Positions 43,485-51,702 of a stretch of 64,000 nucleotides of DNA are shown piece after piece. This stretch comes from Streptomyces sp. Root1304 (GTDB lineage Bacteria; Actinomycetota; Actinomycetes; Streptomycetales; Streptomycetaceae). The stretch is taken from NCBI RefSeq assembly GCF_001426405.1, contig NZ_LMEP01000025.1, forward strand, positions 206,750-270,749, written 5' to 3'. Positions within the stretch are counted from its first letter, which is position 1, and every line of letters starts with the position of its first letter. The notes under the pieces were generated by a model. The model was not told the origin of the DNA. It made no database searches and was given only the letters and a program-made list of their open reading frames with translations. Position numbers and translations under genes: made by a program.

Positions 43485-43593
43485 CGACCCGCCACCGACA
43501 GCGAGCGGAATACCATCGACCTGGGACCCCGTCGCACTGCATGATCGAACCGTGACGCAGCGACGCGGTCACACCCCGCGACGAAAGGAACCC

Positions 43594-44784
43594 GTGAACC
43601 AGGACGAGCCCAAGCCGCAGCGGACCGAGGAGCCCGGCGGAGGCATCCTCATGGGCCGTCCCTTCGGCGTGCCCGTCTACGTCGCCCCCAGCTGGTTCCT
43701 CGTCGCCGCCCTCATCACCTGGGTCTTCGGCGACCAGATCGAGCGCGTCCTGCCCGAGCTCGGCGCCGCCCGCTACCTGGTCTCCCTCTTCTTCGCCGTC
43801 GCCTTCTACGCCTCCGTGCTCGTCCACGAACTGGCCCACACCATCGCCGCGCTCCGCTTCAAGCTCCCGGTGCGCCGCATCCAGCTCCAGTTCTTCGGCG
43901 GCGTCTCCGAGATCGAGAAGGAGACCGAGACCCCCGGCCGCGAATTCGTCCTCGCCTTCGTCGGCCCCCTCTTCTCCCTCGTCCTCGCCGGCGTGTTCTA
44001 CCTCTCCCTGTACGCCGTCGAGCCCGGCACCGTCCCCGGCGTCCTCCTCGCCGGCCTGATGATCTCCAACCTCATCGTCGCGATCTTCAACCTGCTCCCC
44101 GGCCTCCCGCTCGACGGCGGCCGGATGCTCCGCGCCGTCGTCTGGAAGATCACCGGCAAGCCCATGAGCGGCACCGTCGCCGCCGCCTGGGTCGGCCGCT
44201 TCCTCGCCGTCACCGTCCTCATCGGCCTCCCCCTCCTCACCCGCACCGGCTGGCTCGGCAACTCCACCGAGGACATCGACGGCTTCACCACCGTCACCGA
44301 CGCCCTGCTCGCCGCCATCCTGGCCGCCATCATCTGGACCGGCGCCGGCAACAGCCTCCGCATGGCCCGCCTCCGCGAGCACCTCCCCGAGCTCCGCGCC
44401 CGCAGCCTCACCCGCCGCGCCATCCCCGTCGAGCCCACCACCCCGCTCTCCGAGGCCCTCCGCCGCGCCAACGAGGCCGGCGCCCGCGCCCTCGTCGTCG
44501 TCGACGGCAACGGCGACCCCACCGGCATCGTCCGCGAGGCCGCCATCGCCGCCGTCCCCCAGCACCGCCGCCCCTGGGTCGCCGTCAGCACCCTCGCCCA
44601 GGACCTCGCCGACGGCATGCGCGTCCCCGCCGAACTCACCGGCCAGCCCCTCCTCGACCACCTCCGCGCCAGCCCCGCCACCGAGTACCTGGTCGTCGAG
44701 GACACCGGCGAGATCTACGGCGTCCTCGCCACCACCGACGTCGAGCGCGCCTTCGTCAAGGCCATGGCACGACCCACCTCCTGA
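43594..44784 (+). CDS. site-2 protease family (M50) metalloprotease with CBS domains
   Basis: A 396-residue membrane metalloprotease. The zinc motif HELAH is at residues 78-82 inside a membrane helix and the third ligand Asp is in LLPGLPLDGGRML; six helices are predicted. The C-terminal 110 residues form a CBS-domain pair, probably binding an adenine nucleotide that gates activity. Members cleave membrane-embedded regulators such as anti-sigma factors; the substrate here is unknown. GTG 43594 has an AAAGGA ribosome site. An alternative GTG at 43552 has a CATGAT box 6 bases upstream and would be a leaderless start. Confidence 0.9.
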   Translation: MNQDEPKPQRTEEPGGGILMGRPFGVPVYVAPSWFLVAALITWVFGDQIERVLPELGAARYLVSLFFAVAFYASVLVHELAHTIAALRFKLPVRRIQLQFFGGVSEIEKETETPGREFVLAFVGPLFSLVLAGVFYLSLYAVEPGTVPGVLLAGLMISNLIVAIFNLLPGLPLDGGRMLRAVVWKITGKPMSGTVAAAWVGRFLAVTVLIGLPLLTRTGWLGNSTEDIDGFTTVTDALLAAILAAIIWTGAGNSLRMARLREHLPELRARSLTRRAIPVEPTTPLSEALRRANEAGARALVVVDGNGDPTGIVREAAIAAVPQHRRPWVAVSTLAQDLADGMRVPAELTGQPLLDHLRASPATEYLVVEDTGEIYGVLATTDVERAFVKAMARPTS

Positions 44785-44790
44785 CCCCGG

Positions 44791-44796
44791 TACTCT
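44791..44796 (+). promoter_or_regulatory. -10 box of a leaderless promoter (trmI)
   Basis: TACTCT lies 6 bases before ATG 44803, in the 18-bp gap after the protease gene. Confidence 0.45.
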
Positions 44797-44802
44797 GGTC
44801 GT

Positions 44803-45690
44803 ATGTCCGAACCGACCGGTGCCGCCCGCCGCCGCGGGCCCTTCAAGGTCGGGGACCAGGTTCAGCTGACCGACCCCAAGGGCCGCCACTACACGTTCAC
44901 GCTCGAAGAGGGAAAGAACTTCCACACCCACAAGGGTTCTTTCCCCCACGACGAGCTGATCGGCGCACCCGAGGGCAGCGTTGTCCGTACCACCGGAAAC
45001 GTCGCCTACCTCGCGCTGCGCCCCCTGCTCCCCGACTACGTCCTGTCCATGCCCCGCGGTGCCGCCGTGGTCTACCCGAAGGACGCGGGCCAGATCCTCG
45101 CCTTCGCCGACATCTTCCCCGGCGCGCGCGTCGTCGAGGCCGGCGTGGGCTCCGGCTCCCTCAGCAGCTTCCTGCTCCGCGCCATCGGCGACAGCGGCAT
45201 GCTGCACTCCTACGAGCGCCGCGAGGACTTCGCCGAGATCGCGAAGGGCAACGTCGAGCGCTACTTCGGCGGCCCGCACCCCGCGTGGCAGCTGACCGTC
45301 GGCGACCTCCAGGACAACCTGTCCGACACCGAGGTCGACCGCGTCATCCTGGACATGCTCGCCCCCTGGGAGTGCCTGGAGGCCGTCTCCAAGGCGCTCG
45401 TCCCCGGCGGCATCCTCTGCTGCTACGTGGCGACCACCACCCAGCTCGCCCGCACCGTGGAGTCCATCCGCGAGTTCGGCTGCTACGCAGAGCCGCAGCC
45501 CTGGGAATCCATGATCCGCAACTGGCACGTCGAGGGCCTCGCCGTCCGCCCCGATCACCGCATGATCGGCCACACCGGCTTCCTCGTCACCGCCCGTCGC
45601 CTCGCTGACGGGGTCGAGCCCCCGATGCGCCGCCGCCGCCCCGCCAAGGGCGCCTACGGCGAGGACTACGAAGGCCCCAACAAGGGCTGA
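44803..45690 (+). CDS. trmI: tRNA (adenine-58-N1)-methyltransferase
   Basis: A 295-residue SAM-dependent methyltransferase. An N-terminal beta domain (1-85) holds DPKGRHYTFTLEEGKNFHTHKGSFPHD and is followed by the Rossmann fold with SAM motif VVEAGVGSGSLSSFLL (about residue 107) and VDRVILDMLAPWECLE. It closely resembles Rv2118c, the tetrameric tRNA m1A58 methyltransferase that stabilises the T-loop. The close placement with the proteasome genes is also seen in mycobacteria. It probably has its own leaderless promoter within the gap after the protease gene. Confidence 0.95.
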   Translation: MSEPTGAARRRGPFKVGDQVQLTDPKGRHYTFTLEEGKNFHTHKGSFPHDELIGAPEGSVVRTTGNVAYLALRPLLPDYVLSMPRGAAVVYPKDAGQILAFADIFPGARVVEAGVGSGSLSSFLLRAIGDSGMLHSYERREDFAEIAKGNVERYFGGPHPAWQLTVGDLQDNLSDTEVDRVILDMLAPWECLEAVSKALVPGGILCCYVATTTQLARTVESIREFGCYAEPQPWESMIRNWHVEGLAVRPDHRMIGHTGFLVTARRLADGVEPPMRRRRPAKGAYGEDYEGPNKG

Positions 45691-46034
45691 CGTCCCGACA
45701 TCCACGGCACGCCGCCGTCGAGTTCCCGCCCCACGGCGGAGAACTGGACGGCGGCGTCCTCATGTTCGGCACACCGCGCTTCCCGTACGCGCCCCGCGAC
45801 CGCGCGGCCCGGGCTCCCGCACACGCGCGGGCACCTCGGGGCCCGGGCCTCCGTACGTGCGCCGGCACCGCACGGCCCGGACTTCCGTACGCCTGCGGCC
45901 CCGCTTCCGCGAGCCCCGTGCGACGGAGGCGCGCCATCCGCGACCCGTCGTGGCCGACCCGCCTGTTCCGTCCCCCTGTGACGTGTGGCACGATGCCGGA
46001 AACCCGCCGCACCACCCCACAGGAGACGTCTCGC
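45691..46034. other. 344-bp gap after trmI with degenerate tandem repeats
   Basis: No gene is supported. A hairpin CCGCCGT/ACGGCGG (45712-45718, 45733-45739) follows trmI and is probably a weak terminator. The central part is the tandem repeat described at 45779-45912. The last 50 bp hold the promoter and AGGAG ribosome site of the next gene. Confidence 0.6.
45779..45912. repeat. degenerate tandem repeat with a 34-bp period
   Basis: Copies begin at about 45779, 45814, 45848 and 45882 (spacings 35, 34, 34). Each starts with a CTTCCGTACG-like box and ends with a CGGCCCGGG-like box, with a variable CG-rich middle. The fourth copy is partial. Because 34 is not a multiple of 3, a coding repeat is unlikely. 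Confidence 0.7.
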
Positions 46035-46613
46035 GTGCAGCCCTCCGCCGCCCCGGACCTCGTGGACCTCGCACACGCCCGAGCCCGGCCGGCCCACTGG
46101 CTGGCCACCGCCACGGCGACCGCCGCCGTCGTCGCCCTCGCCGGACTCCTCCAGCCGGGCCCCGCCGGAGCCTCCTCGGCCCCGTCCGCCGCCCCGCGAC
46201 CGGCACCCGCGCCCGAGGCCACCGGAGTCGACTACCCCCTGGAATGCCGAGGCGCCCCGCACACCGTCGCGAAGCGGGTGTCGGGGGACCTGGACGGGGA
46301 CGGAAACCCCGAGACCGTTGCGGTCGTGCACTGCGAAGCCGGCTCGGGCACCCCGCCCAGCGGTGTCTACGTCCTCACCCGCGGCAAGGAGGCCGGCGCA
46401 CCCGCGCGCGTGGTGGCCACCCTCGTCGGGCCCGAGCAGCTCAAGAGCGTCGGCGCGCTCGCCGTACGCGACGGAGCCGTCCACGCCACCCTGCTCGGCT
46501 ACTCGTCCCTCGACGTACCCAGCTGCTGCCCCGACGAGAAGGAGCAGGTCAGCTGGCGTTGGCAGGGCGGCGCCTTCGTCCGCGCCGGCCAGGCCGACGC
46601 CCGGAGCGCCTGA
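46035..46613 (+). CDS. secreted or membrane-anchored hypothetical protein with an FG-GAP-like motif
   Basis: A 192-residue protein of unknown function. An N-terminal hydrophobic stretch at residues 22-45 (LATATATAAVVALAGLL) is an uncleaved anchor or late signal peptide, followed by a Pro/Ala linker. The globular part contains SGDLDGDGNPETVAVVHC, a calcium-loop-like FG-GAP pattern, and four cysteines that could form disulfides outside the cell. The GTG at 46035 has AGGAG ten bases upstream; ATG 45993 is an alternative. It is convergent with the ferredoxin gene with only a 4-bp gap. Confidence 0.65.
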   Translation: MQPSAAPDLVDLAHARARPAHWLATATATAAVVALAGLLQPGPAGASSAPSAAPRPAPAPEATGVDYPLECRGAPHTVAKRVSGDLDGDGNPETVAVVHCEAGSGTPPSGVYVLTRGKEAGAPARVVATLVGPEQLKSVGALAVRDGAVHATLLGYSSLDVPSCCPDEKEQVSWRWQGGAFVRAGQADARSA

Positions 46614-46617
46614 CCCG

Positions 46618-46929
46618 TCACTCGGCGTCGGGGCCGTACACCTCGACCTTGTCCTGGACCCGGCGCACATGGATGCAGTCGCCGGGGCACTCCTTCGCGG
46701 AGTCCACCACGTCCTGGAGCAGCGTCAGCGGCACCGGGGTGGTCGCCCCCGTGTCCTGGAGGAGCTCGTCGTCGGCGCTCTTCACGTATGCGAGCCCGTC
46801 GATGTCCAGCTCGAAGACCTCGGGAGCGTACTGCGCGCAGATCCCGTCCCCGGTGCACAGGTCCTGGTCGATCCAGACCTCAAGGGCCTCCTCGACGCCC
46901 GTGGACGGAGCCTCGTGCTGCACGGTCAT
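46618..46929 (-). CDS. ferredoxin, probable [3Fe-4S] type
   Basis: A 103-residue small iron-sulfur protein. The cluster motif is CTGDGICAQYAPEVF, a C-x2-D-x2-C pattern in which Asp replaces the middle Cys, with the distal ligand in ECPGDCI. This is typical of the [3Fe-4S] ferredoxins that serve P450s in actinobacteria. No P450 gene is present in the window, so its redox partner is unknown. ATG 46929 has an AGGAG ribosome site. It is divergent from arc across about 300 bp, a position conserved in Streptomyces. Confidence 0.88.
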   Translation of the reverse strand: MTVQHEAPSTGVEEALEVWIDQDLCTGDGICAQYAPEVFELDIDGLAYVKSADDELLQDTGATTPVPLTLLQDVVDSAKECPGDCIHVRRVQDKVEVYGPDAE

Positions 46930-47228
46930 ATCTCCTGCCGTTCCTGCATCTCGTTCTGCATCTGTTCCGCGTCCGGTGAGTGACGCATTCCGCGACCCGT
47001 TCCGCTTCTCGCGGGTAAGTCGGGCCCCCTCTGACGGGTGTTGACCCACGACGACGATACAACCGCCCGCTTTCAACTGGTGAAGGGTGGGTATTCCCCT
47101 GGCGAGAGGGGAAGCGCAAGGGTGAAGATCGGACACACCTCGGAGTCTTTTTGATCTAGGGGTTTCAATCACCACCCACGCAGGTAGGGTCAGGAAGCGT
47201 CCAGCTCCCCTTGGAGGAGGTGAGGACC
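46930..47228. other. 299-bp divergent promoter region between ferredoxin and arc
   Basis: No gene. The arc-proximal part (47140-47190) is AT-richer and carries a possible promoter (TTTCAA at 47163-47168, 16 bases, TAGGGT at 47185-47190). A very strong ribosome site (GGAGGAGGTGAGG, 47213-47225) precedes the arc GTG. Nothing else specific is seen. Confidence 0.5.
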
Positions 47229-48995
47229 GTGGCAGCCCACGACGACGACATCAACCGCGGCATCCGGCCGGGGCGAGGGTCTGAAGACCCCGCCGGTCAG
47301 GTTGCCTATCTCGAGCAGGAAATCGCCGTCCTGCGCCGCAAGCTCGCCGACTCTCCGCGTCACACGAGGATTCTCGAAGAGCGGATCGTCGAGCTGCAGA
47401 CAAACCTGGCCGGCGTGTCCGCGCAGAACGAACGTCTGGCGAACACGCTCCGTGAGGCCCGCGACCAGATCGTGGCCCTCAAGGAGGAGGTCGACCGGCT
47501 CGCGCAGCCGCCGGCCGGCTTCGGTGTCTTCCTGCAGGCCAATGAGGACGGCACCTGCGACATCTTCACCGGGGGCCGCAAGCTCCGGGTGAACGTCAGC
47601 CCGAGCATCGAGCTCGAAGAGCTCAAGCGCGGCCAGGAAGTCATGCTCAACGAAGCGCTCAACGTGGTCGAGGCCATGGAGTTCGAGCGCGCCGGGGACA
47701 TCGTCACCCTCAAGGAGATCCTCGAGGACGGCGAGCGGGCCCTGGTGGTCGGGCACACCGACGAGGAGCGGGTGGTGAGGCTCGCCGAGCCTCTGCTGGA
47801 CGTGACCATCCGCCCCGGCGACGCCCTGCTGCTCGACTCCCGGTCCGGCTACGTCTACGAGGTCGTTCCCAAGAGCGAGGTCGAAGAACTCGTCCTCGAA
47901 GAGGTCCCGGACGTCGACTACGAGAAGATCGGCGGCCTGGGCAACCAGATCGAACTGATCCGCGACGCGGTCGAGCTCCCGTACCTCTACCCGGACCTCT
48001 TCAAGGAACACGAACTGCGGCCGCCCAAGGGCATCCTGCTCTACGGGCCCCCGGGCTGCGGCAAGACGCTGATCGCGAAGGCCGTGGCCAATTCCCTGGC
48101 CAAGAAGGTCGCCGAGGTGACCGGACAGCCCGCGGGGAAGTCCTACTTCCTCAACATCAAGGGCCCCGAGCTCCTCAACAAGTACGTCGGTGAGACCGAG
48201 CGGCACATCCGCCTCGTCTTCCAGCGTGCCCGGGAGAAGGCGAGCGAGGGCACCCCCGTCATCGTCTTCTTCGACGAGATGGAATCCCTCTTCCGCACCC
48301 GCGGCTCCGGTGTCAGCTCGGACGTGGAGAACACCATCGTCCCGCAGCTGCTCGCCGAGATCGACGGTGTGGAGGGCCTGGAGAACGTCATCGTCATCGG
48401 CGCCTCCAACCGCGAGGACATGATCGACCCCGCGATCCTGCGGCCCGGCCGGCTCGACGTCAAGATCAAGATCGAGCGTCCGGACGCGGAGGCCGCGAAG
48501 GACATCTTCGCGAAGTACCTCACGGCCACCCTGCCGCTCCACACGGACGACATCTCCGAGCACGCCGGCTCCAAGGCCGCCGCCGCCCACGGAATGATCC
48601 AGTCGGTCGTCGAGCAGATGTACGCGGAATCCGAGGAGAACCGCTTCCTCGAAGTCACGTACGCCAACGGCGACAAGGAAGTCCTGTACTTCAAGGACTT
48701 CAACTCCGGCGCGATGATCCAGAACATCGTCGACCGGGCCAAGAAGATGGCCATCAAGGCCTTCCTCGACCACAACCAGAAGGGCATCCGGGTCTCCCAC
48801 CTCCTCCAGGCGTGCGTGGACGAGTTCAAGGAGAACGAGGACCTGCCCAACACCACCAACCCCGACGACTGGGCCCGTATCTCCGGAAAGAAGGGCGAGC
48901 GGATCGTGTTCATCCGTACGCTCGTCACCGGAAAGCAGGGCGCGGACACCGGACGCTCCATCGACACGGTGGCCAATACCGGCCAGTACCTGTAG
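47229..48995 (+). CDS. arc: proteasome-activating AAA ATPase (ARC/Mpa)
   Basis: A 588-residue hexameric unfoldase. It has an N-terminal coiled coil (about 15-75), which captures Pup, tandem OB domains (about 90-235), then the AAA module with Walker A GPPGCGKT (about 273-280), Walker B VFFDEMES (about 347) and sensor/Arg-finger segments. The C-terminus GQYL carries the penultimate Tyr that docks into the proteasome alpha ring. It unfolds pupylated proteins and feeds them to PrcBA. The length equals that of the S. coelicolor protein as I recall it. GTG 47229 is preceded by GGAGGTGAGG. Confidence 0.97.
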   Translation: MAAHDDDINRGIRPGRGSEDPAGQVAYLEQEIAVLRRKLADSPRHTRILEERIVELQTNLAGVSAQNERLANTLREARDQIVALKEEVDRLAQPPAGFGVFLQANEDGTCDIFTGGRKLRVNVSPSIELEELKRGQEVMLNEALNVVEAMEFERAGDIVTLKEILEDGERALVVGHTDEERVVRLAEPLLDVTIRPGDALLLDSRSGYVYEVVPKSEVEELVLEEVPDVDYEKIGGLGNQIELIRDAVELPYLYPDLFKEHELRPPKGILLYGPPGCGKTLIAKAVANSLAKKVAEVTGQPAGKSYFLNIKGPELLNKYVGETERHIRLVFQRAREKASEGTPVIVFFDEMESLFRTRGSGVSSDVENTIVPQLLAEIDGVEGLENVIVIGASNREDMIDPAILRPGRLDVKIKIERPDAEAAKDIFAKYLTATLPLHTDDISEHAGSKAAAAHGMIQSVVEQMYAESEENRFLEVTYANGDKEVLYFKDFNSGAMIQNIVDRAKKMAIKAFLDHNQKGIRVSHLLQACVDEFKENEDLPNTTNPDDWARISGKKGERIVFIRTLVTGKQGADTGRSIDTVANTGQYL

Positions 48996-49005
48996 AAACG
49001 CCCAC

Positions 49006-49042
49006 CGGCTGCGGATGTCCGGAAACCGGGCATCCGCAGCCG
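49006..49042 (+). promoter_or_regulatory. hairpin between arc and dop
   Basis: CGGCTGCGGATG...CCGG pairs with CCGG...CATCCGCAGCCG (16 pairs, one bulge on each side) around AAA. There is no T run, so it may attenuate or stabilise rather than terminate. A TAGGCT -10 box at 49119-49124 provides a separate dop promoter. Confidence 0.5.
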
Positions 49043-49176
49043 ACGCATTCCATCCGGCATTTCCCACCGGCACAGGGAAATACCGCGAGTGATCTCCCCA
49101 CCAGCGCGGAGCCGTTCTAGGCTCTTCGGTACCGCCGAGTCGCGCACTGTGAGCGCCGCCGGGCAAGGAGGGCCGC

Positions 49177-50688
49177 ATGACCGTACGGCGAGTAATGGGC
49201 ATCGAGACGGAGTACGGGATCTCCGTCCCGGGACACCCGAACGCCAATGCCATGCTCACCTCGTCCCAGATCGTCAACGCGTACGCGGCGGCGATGCACC
49301 GGGCGCGCCGCGCCCGCTGGGACTTCGAGGAGGAGAACCCGCTGCGGGACGCCCGCGGCTTCGACCTCGCCCGCGAAGTCGCCGACTCCAGTCAGCTCAC
49401 CGACGAGGACATCGGCCTGGCCAACGTGATCCTCACCAACGGCGCCCGCCTCTACGTGGACCACGCCCACCCCGAGTACAGCTCGCCCGAGGTCACCAAC
49501 CCGCGCGACGCCGTGCTCTGGGACAAGGCCGGCGAGCGGATCATGGCGGAGGCCGCCCGGCGGGCCGCCCAGCTCCCCGGCGCCCAGCCGATCCACCTCT
49601 ACAAGAACAACACCGACAACAAGGGCGCCTCCTACGGCACGCACGAGAACTACCTGATGAAGCGGGAGACCCCCTTCTCGGACATCGTGCGCCACCTGAC
49701 CCCCTTCTTCGTCTCCCGCCAGGTCGTGACCGGCGCGGGACGGGTCGGCATCGGCCAGGACGGCCGGGAGGACGGCTTCCAGATCAGCCAGCGGGCGGAC
49801 TACTTCGAGGTCGAGGTGGGGCTGGAGACCACCCTCAAACGGCCCATCATCAACACCCGGGACGAACCGCACGCCGACGCCGAGCGGTACCGCCGGCTGC
49901 ATGTGATCATCGGCGACGCGAACCTGTCGGAGATCTCGACCTATCTGAAGCTGGGCACCACCGCGCTGGTCCTGTCGATGATCGAGGACGGGTTCATCAC
50001 CGTGGACCTCGCCGTCGACCAGCCCGTGCGCACCCTCCACCAGGTCTCGCACGACCCGACCCTCCAGTACCTCGTCACGCTCCGCAGCGGCCGGACGCTC
50101 ACCGCGGTGCAGCTCCAGATGGAGTACTTCGAGCTGGCCAGGAAGTACGTCGAGGAGCGGTACGGCTCGGACGCCGACGAACAGACCATGGACGTCCTGT
50201 TCCGCTGGGAGGACACACTCAACCGGCTCGAGAACGACCCGATGAGCCTCTCCGGCGAGCTGGACTGGATCGCCAAGCGGGAGCTCATGGAGGGCTACCG
50301 GCGCCGGGACGGCCTGGACTGGGACGCCGCCCGGCTGCACCTGGTCGACCTCCAGTACGCGGACGTACGCCCCGAGAAGGGCCTCTACAACCGTCTGGCG
50401 GCCCGCAGGCGCATGAAGCGACTCCTGGACGAGACCGAGGTGCAGCGGGCGGAGACGGCGCCTCCCGAGGACACCAGGGCCTATTTCCGGGGCCGGTGCC
50501 TGGAGCAGTACGCCGACGACGTCGCGGCGGCCTCCTGGGACTCGGTGATCTTCGACCTGCCCGGCCGGGACTCGCTCCAGCGGGTGCCCACCCTGGAGCC
50601 GCTGCGCGGCACCAAGGCGCACGTGAAGTCCCTGCTGGACCGCTGCCGGACCGCCGAGGAACTGGTGCGCGTCCTTTCGGGCGGCTGA
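49177..50688 (+). CDS. dop: Pup deamidase/depupylase
   Basis: A 503-residue carboxylate-amine-ligase-fold enzyme. It shares the PafA core (GIETEYG with metal-binding Glu10, KNNTDNKGASYGTHENYL, INTRDEPHADAERYRRLH) but has the long insertion after the first helix (about 42-80), the Dop loop that distinguishes depupylase from ligase. Catalytic Asp95 is in RLYVDHAHPEYSSPE. It deamidates the C-terminal Gln of Pup to Glu and hydrolyses Pup-substrate isopeptide bonds. ATG 49177 has AAGGAGG nearby. It precedes pup by 158 bp, with a likely additional promoter (TAGGGT near 50790). Confidence 0.97.
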   Translation: MTVRRVMGIETEYGISVPGHPNANAMLTSSQIVNAYAAAMHRARRARWDFEEENPLRDARGFDLAREVADSSQLTDEDIGLANVILTNGARLYVDHAHPEYSSPEVTNPRDAVLWDKAGERIMAEAARRAAQLPGAQPIHLYKNNTDNKGASYGTHENYLMKRETPFSDIVRHLTPFFVSRQVVTGAGRVGIGQDGREDGFQISQRADYFEVEVGLETTLKRPIINTRDEPHADAERYRRLHVIIGDANLSEISTYLKLGTTALVLSMIEDGFITVDLAVDQPVRTLHQVSHDPTLQYLVTLRSGRTLTAVQLQMEYFELARKYVEERYGSDADEQTMDVLFRWEDTLNRLENDPMSLSGELDWIAKRELMEGYRRRDGLDWDAARLHLVDLQYADVRPEKGLYNRLAARRRMKRLLDETEVQRAETAPPEDTRAYFRGRCLEQYADDVAAASWDSVIFDLPGRDSLQRVPTLEPLRGTKAHVKSLLDRCRTAEELVRVLSGG

Positions 50689-50846
50689 TCGGGGGCCCGT
50701 TCCGGGCCTGAAATGCCCCGGCACTGGGAATCATGGAAGCAGTGCCCGGACGTTGTGGAAACTGCGGGGCCGATGTCGGACCCGCCCTATAGGGTCTGAT
50801 CTTGAAGGACTCGACCGAGCGGGCCGATTCGAGCGGGGTGAGGGAT

Positions 50847-51059
50847 ATGGCGACCAAGGAAACCGGCGGCGGACAGCAGAAGGCGACGCGTTCCACTGAG
50901 GAGGTCGAGGAGACCACCACGGAGGCGAGCTCCGACCTCCAGGAACGCCAGGAGAAGCTGAGCGAGGACGTGGACTCCGTCCTCGACGAGATCGACGACG
51001 TGCTCGAGGAGAATGCCGAGGACTTCGTGCGCTCCTTCGTGCAAAAAGGTGGTCAGTAG
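50847..51059 (+). CDS. pup: prokaryotic ubiquitin-like protein Pup
   Basis: A 70-residue, acidic, intrinsically disordered tag protein. The N-terminal half is Gly/Gln/Thr-rich (ETGGGQQKATRS). Residues 35-62 can form the helix that pairs with the coiled coil of ARC (DLQERQEKLSEDVDSVLDEI). The C-terminus is QKGGQ, so Dop must deamidate it to GGE before PafA can attach it to lysines. ATG 50847 follows a GAGGG site; upstream TTG/GTG codons give non-family extensions. It is 31 bp upstream of the HNH endonuclease gene. Confidence 0.97.
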   Translation: MATKETGGGQQKATRSTEEVEETTTEASSDLQERQEKLSEDVDSVLDEIDDVLEENAEDFVRSFVQKGGQ

Positions 51060-51090
51060 AGGCTTCTGACCTCGGAATCGAAGGGTAATT

Positions 51091-51702
51091 GTGGGCGGGG
51101 GAGTGCCGGAGCAGCTCAGGCGCTGCCGGGGCTGCGATCGGGATCTGGGATCCGCGTCCTTCGCGAAGGACAGGAATCGCAGGGACGGACTGCAGCCCCG
51201 GTGCCGGGAGTGCGTAGCCGCGTACAGCGCCGAGCATTATCGAAGGCGACAGGCGGCCAGTGGCAAGGTCGTGCGGGAGAAGGTGGACGTGCCGGAGGGG
51301 TGGAAGCTCTGCCGGCAGTGTGGCGAGGTGAAGCCGCATAGTGAATGGCACCGCAACTCCACCGCCTCGGACGGCCTCTCTACCCGCTGCAAGGTGTGCC
51401 GCAGGGCGCAGGGCCGTGCCGGCCATCTCAAGCGCTCGTACGGCATCACCGAGAGCGAGCGTGACGAGATGATCGCGTCGCAGATGGGGGTCTGTTGCAT
51501 CTGCCTCGCCGCCCCTGCCGTACATGTGGATCACTGCCACGAGACGGGTAGGGTCCGAGGCGTACTGTGCTTCAACTGCAATTCGGCCATCGGCAAGTTG
51601 GGAGACGATCCCGACACTCTTCGTCGGGCCATCTCATACCTGGAGGGAAACGCGTGGAAGCCAACACTCGTAGCACCGGGCGTCTACCAGCTGCCTTCCT
51701 GA
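51091..51702 (+). CDS. endonuclease VII-like HNH (treble-clef) nuclease within the proteasome operon
   Basis: A 203-residue zinc-rich protein. Residues 10-45 and 74-105 hold two zinc-ribbon units (CRGCDRDL...CREC and CRQCGEVKPHSEWH...CKVC). The C-terminal 90 residues match the recombination endonuclease VII family: YGITESERDEMIASQ, GVCCIC, then VDHCHETGRVRGVLCFNCNSAIG with the catalytic DH and zinc cysteines intact. T4 endonuclease VII resolves branched DNA. The gene starts 31 bp after pup and overlaps prcB by 49 bp, so it is co-expressed with the proteasome. Its role there is unknown. Confidence 0.88.
   Translation: MGGGVPEQLRRCRGCDRDLGSASFAKDRNRRDGLQPRCRECVAAYSAEHYRRRQAASGKVVREKVDVPEGWKLCRQCGEVKPHSEWHRNSTASDGLSTRCKVCRRAQGRAGHLKRSYGITESERDEMIASQMGVCCICLAAPAVHVDHCHETGRVRGVLCFNCNSAIGKLGDDPDTLRRAISYLEGNAWKPTLVAPGVYQLPS

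Noticed and set aside
43552..43593. GTG 43552 as the site-2 protease start
   Set aside because: Not excluded: a CATGAT box lies 6 bases upstream. I preferred GTG 43594 because of its AAAGGA site and because the extra 14 residues are basic and not membrane-related.
45666..46670. 334-codon minus-strand frame across the repeat region after trmI
   Set aside because: Arg/Gly-rich translation, antisense to a better-supported secreted protein and through a 34-bp repeat that would shift frame between copies.
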